Source: CAYQFQ01 sp964416925 (GTDB lineage Bacteria > Patescibacteriota > Minisyncoccia > Phycocordibacterales > GWA1-40-21). Taken from it: a stretch of 33,980 bases of DNA. Shown here piece after piece: positions 30,982-33,980 of the stretch. Positions within the stretch are counted from its first letter, which is position 1. The number at the start of each line of letters is the position of its first letter. A program made the translations under genes and the position numbers. Under the pieces are notes generated by a model. That model was not told the origin of the DNA. It made no database searches and was given only the letters and a program-made list of their open reading frames with translations. Location of the stretch: positions 1 through 33,980 of the forward strand of contig CAYQFQ010000006.1 of the NCBI GenBank assembly GCA_964416925.1, given 5' to 3'.

Positions 30982-33980
30982 CTTAATTATTCTAACTACA
31001 CCAGTATTAGCATCAACTTCAATAAGATCACCATCTTTTATCACCTTGGTGGCAATCTTGGTACCAATAATACATGGCTTACCCATTTCTCTAGCAACAA
31101 TAGCGGCATGAGATGTTATACCACCCTGATTAGTAACAAATGCTGCAGCCTTACCCATAGAAGGAATATAATCAGGAGTTGTTTCTGGTGCAATGAGAAT
31201 CATTCCCGCCTGAACCTTAAACTGATCACTTGGCTTGAGTACAATAACAGCTAATCCACGAACGATTCCTTTGTTACCTATGGAACCCTTAAATTCTTTT
31301 ACATCTTCATGTTTGTCTAATAGACCAAAATACTTTTCCCACTCAAGTAATTCATCTCCAACAGCCACATGGTTTTGCCCTTTTATTTTTATAAAACCGA
31401 GACCTTTCTGTCGTTCACGTATCACTGCTAATATTTCATCTTTATTTTTACTTAAATCTTTAATTTCAAATGAAATAAGATAAATTAAATCATCATATTT
31501 TAGACCATTTTCTTCGGCCAGCTTTGTCATATATGGTCTAAACTTATAAGCCAATAAAGCTGAACTTTGAGCGCACTCAAGCCTCCATTTTGTTGCTCGT
31601 GCAATAATGTTGAATGCCTCAACACCACTCTCAGTTTTTTGATTTTTTGATTCTAAGCTAGCATTTTTTATTGCATCCATAAGACGACCTATACTTCTTT
31701 CATCACCCCATAAATGGTGAGTGCCGATATACTCAGTAACTTTTTGATATTCTTTTATTTTCTGAGCAAGATCTTTATCCTCCTTTTCCAATTCGCTAAT
31801 ATCAAAAGAGAGCTTTTTATTTTCTATAATTTCTTTAAATCGAGAAAGTTCTTTTTGATCATCAGTTAAAGAATTTGTCAGTTGAGGAATCATCTCGCCC
31901 ACATCCTCAATTGGAACATTGTTAAGTTTTGCATATTTCTTCAAATAGTCTTCCCCTGCTTCACCTATTGGAAAACATCCAAACCATGGGAATCTTAGCT
32001 TTGACATCAAGTCAAATGCTTTTGTGAAATCTTCTTGTGTTGGATTTGATTTAACCTTTTCCGCCATTTCTAAACATTCATTACACATTCGTTCTGCAAG
32101 ACTAAGTATTTTATTTGTAAACTTAAAATCCCCAGATTCAAATTCAGAACTTACCATTTTCACTAATTTAGGATACGATCCATCTTTTGGCATAAAGTAA
32201 TGACCATTTATTACAATAGACGCTGGATCATCCTGAGTTAACCCAAATGATTTAGCTCCTTCTGTATTACACCAATCAACCCAAATCTCGAATTCAAGAG
32301 TAGGAGAAACCCACTGACCCAAAGTAAAATATTCACTTGCATCCTTAAAAGTAAAACCTAACACAGAAAGACTTTTTTTTGCATCAGTTCCGGCGCTTTG
32401 TAATATTTTAACCTTTCCAGTGTTTGCATCCACTTCAATAAGGTCACCATCTTTAATTAATTTTGTTGCATTTTTTGTTCCAATAACACAAGGTTTTTTC
32501 ATTTCCCTAGCGATGATAGCTGCGTGACAAGATAAACCGCCTTCATCAGTAACGAAAGCTATCGCTTTTTCCATTGCTGGAACGAAATCTGGAGTCGTCA
32601 TTGATGTAACCAAAATATTACCCTGCTCAATACGATAGTTCTCTTTGGCTGAATACAGCACCCTTGCTATTCCTTGAACTTTTCCCATACAGGCGACTTG
32701 TCCGACTATTTCATCCCCCAAACTCAAACTTGATTCAACAATATCTTTTATTTCTTTAGCTCTCTTTGGTGCAAGGTCGTAAAATTCATTATCTAAGATA
32801 ACAAAACTATAAGTTTCTTTTCTTTTTTCAATCAATTCTAAATCAACTTTTTTATCTAGAAGTAAATCTCTTATTTCCCAATAATATCCAAGCGCAAGAT
32901 CACTAAGAGGTATCTTTTTGCCTATCTTATAGAAAACTTCTTTTAAATTGTATCCTGCCTCAATAATACAGTCTCTCCTGATTAATCTAATATGTGGTAA
33001 CATTTGGGCACTTTTACACAAATCCACAAGCTTTTCGTTTAATTTATATTTCTCAATTATATCTTTTTGTCGTTCTGCCAATTCCTTAAAACCTTCATTC
33101 ATCTTCTTCAACTCTTCCTTAGGATTATCAATTACAGGTATATCCTTATTGAATTCATCAAAAGACTGATATTTAAAAGAAAAAGTCTGGTCAGTTGACC
33201 ATGCGTATTTCTCATAGATTTCTTTAAGATCTTTTCCTTCCAAAATATCTATCTTCTTAAGATTCATATCAGAAGACTTCGTCGGAGAAGTAAGTAAAAC
33301 GATTGTCTCTTTAAAAAGATTGAAATCTACTTTTGGATCAATGTACTTTGCCAATTCAGCTTCAATCTGACTTAACATCCATTTTTCTGGAGCCGCACAA
33401 GGCCATAGATGACTCATTATCTTTAAAGATTTCTCAATAAATGAATCGTAAACGTTAATCAAATCATCTGAATTTTTTTGTTCTTTAGACCAAGAAATAA
33501 ATTCTAAACAATCTTTTTCTACTTTTTCAAAATATCTGTTAAAAAATGTATTATCTTTTTGGGCTTTTTGTAAAATAATATCCTCCAATTTCTTAAGATC
33601 ATTTTCACAATAATAAATATCATTATCCAAAACAATATGAACCGCCATTCTACTGTCAAAATCTAATTCCGGATTATTTAAGGTTGATCCAATTCTCATG
33701 ATTGAATTGAAAAGCGGACTATTATTCCTTCGAACGATCTTTGCAAGTTTAAGTTTTTTAATATCTGGATCTTTAGATATAAGTCTAATTCCATTTTTTT
33801 CATCAACAACAATCTCAGACTTTAATTCTCCCCCCTCCACACACACCCCACTTTCATTTGTCGGAGTCACTACCTTCTGAAGTGTTGTAATCGGTCTTGA
33901 TTGAACAATGTAGAATTTGTTCTTCTCGAATGCCCATTCAATATCACAAGGGAAACCATAGTGATTCTCAATTCTCATGA
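30979..33980 (-). CDS. PEP-synthase-like protein with two swivelling domains (5' end outside window)
   Basis: About 1000 residues are visible. The first codons (IENHYGFPCDIEWAFEKNKF...IVQSRP) are the end of a PPDK_N ATP-binding domain, so the gene continues beyond the window; the ATG at 33978 is internal. Counting from it: a central domain (~60-420), a first mobile domain with H485 (DEGGLSCHAAIIARE), a second central domain (~530-890), and a second mobile domain with H957 (NQGGITSHAAIVARE). No C-terminal PEP/pyruvate TIM barrel follows. The layout resembles rifampin phosphotransferase (ATP domain, acceptor domain, swivelling His domain) with the last two modules duplicated. The phosphate acceptor is unknown. 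It is convergent with the 30492 gene. Confidence 0.88.
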   Translation of the reverse strand, partial: MRIENHYGFPCDIEWAFEKNKFYIVQSRPITTLQKVVTPTNESGVCVEGGELKSEIVVDEKNGIRLISKDPDIKKLKLAKIVRRNNSPLFNSIMRIGSTLNNPELDFDSRMAVHIVLDNDIYYCENDLKKLEDIILQKAQKDNTFFNRYFEKVEKDCLEFISWSKEQKNSDDLINVYDSFIEKSLKIMSHLWPCAAPEKWMLSQIEAELAKYIDPKVDFNLFKETIVLLTSPTKSSDMNLKKIDILEGKDLKEIYEKYAWSTDQTFSFKYQSFDEFNKDIPVIDNPKEELKKMNEGFKELAERQKDIIEKYKLNEKLVDLCKSAQMLPHIRLIRRDCIIEAGYNLKEVFYKIGKKIPLSDLALGYYWEIRDLLLDKKVDLELIEKRKETYSFVILDNEFYDLAPKRAKEIKDIVESSLSLGDEIVGQVACMGKVQGIARVLYSAKENYRIEQGNILVTSMTTPDFVPAMEKAIAFVTDEGGLSCHAAIIAREMKKPCVIGTKNATKLIKDGDLIEVDANTGKVKILQSAGTDAKKSLSVLGFTFKDASEYFTLGQWVSPTLEFEIWVDWCNTEGAKSFGLTQDDPASIVINGHYFMPKDGSYPKLVKMVSSEFESGDFKFTNKILSLAERMCNECLEMAEKVKSNPTQEDFTKAFDLMSKLRFPWFGCFPIGEAGEDYLKKYAKLNNVPIEDVGEMIPQLTNSLTDDQKELSRFKEIIENKKLSFDISELEKEDKDLAQKIKEYQKVTEYIGTHHLWGDERSIGRLMDAIKNASLESKNQKTESGVEAFNIIARATKWRLECAQSSALLAYKFRPYMTKLAEENGLKYDDLIYLISFEIKDLSKNKDEILAVIRERQKGLGFIKIKGQNHVAVGDELLEWEKYFGLLDKHEDVKEFKGSIGNKGIVRGLAVIVLKPSDQFKVQAGMILIAPETTPDYIPSMGKAAAFVTNQGGITSHAAIVAREMGKPCIIGTKIATKVIKDGDLIEVDANTGVVRIIK

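Noticed and set aside
33976..33978. ATG as the start of the PEP-synthase-like gene
   Set aside because: The first residues are the conserved end of a PPDK_N domain, so the true start lies beyond the window.
1..33980. CRISPR array, insertion sequence or recoded (TGA = Gly) genetic code
   Set aside because: No regularly spaced direct repeats and no transposase motifs were seen. All genes read with standard stops, including a TGA stop at 25801.

Overview
The window is almost certainly from a member of the Candidate Phyla Radiation (Patescibacteria), most likely the Parcubacteria side. This is inferred from gene content and style: low G+C coding sequence, a minimal alanyl-tRNA synthetase of about 600 residues, short ribosomal proteins, housekeeping genes without Shine-Dalgarno (SD) sequences, ATP-cone nuclease and DUF2157-like membrane genes, and many small single-helix membrane proteins. 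The standard genetic code fits all genes seen (TGA is used as a stop at 25801). No rRNA, tRNA, CRISPR array or transposase gene was found.

Layout. Nearly everything is on the minus strand, so transcription runs from high to low coordinates. 1-3232: an ABC exporter cut by the window edge, an S66 (MccF/LD-carboxypeptidase) enzyme and a cysteine-rich membrane protein. 3358-8145: a heat-shock block, grpE - small unknown gene - dnaK - dnaJ, with a plus-strand membrane gene between dnaK and dnaJ. 8146-9387: an accessory strip with two plus-strand orphan genes, several hairpins and a detached copy of the 3' tail of rpsI. 9388-13419: the alpha-type ribosomal operon infA-rpmJ-rpsM-rpsK-rpsD-rpoA-rplQ-rplM-rpsI. 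13517-18771: alaS, a nucleotidyltransferase, a PilM/FtsA-like ATPase and an overlapping membrane protein. 18825-21983: uracil-DNA glycosylase, ATP-cone nuclease, methyltransferase-like protein and mnmA. 22036-26235: DUF2157-like and other membrane proteins, ychF, a single-domain response regulator and an orphan gene. 26339-33980: phosphohistidine swivelling-domain proteins, two M14 peptidase paralogues (one apparently dead) and a histidine phosphatase-like protein, with a plus-strand phosphatase-like gene inserted.

Two populations of genes can be told apart. The minus-strand housekeeping genes are A+T-rich and lack SD motifs. A handful of others (4564, 8337, 8619, 30492 on plus; 26235 on minus) are short, have strong AAGGAG-type SD motifs and are visibly richer in G+C; most have consensus sigma-70 promoters and private intrinsic terminators. 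Hand counts of 60-base samples gave 30-33 G+C in four of these genes against 18 and 22 in two housekeeping-type genes. These look like independent cassettes with a different expression regime or origin.

The most interesting regions are the swivelling-domain/M14/phosphatase locus (26339-33980), the in-frame palindromic insertion near the start of mnmA (21856-21938), the duplicated rpsI tail (9268-9297), the cluster-less family 4 uracil-DNA glycosylase, and the orphan cassettes.
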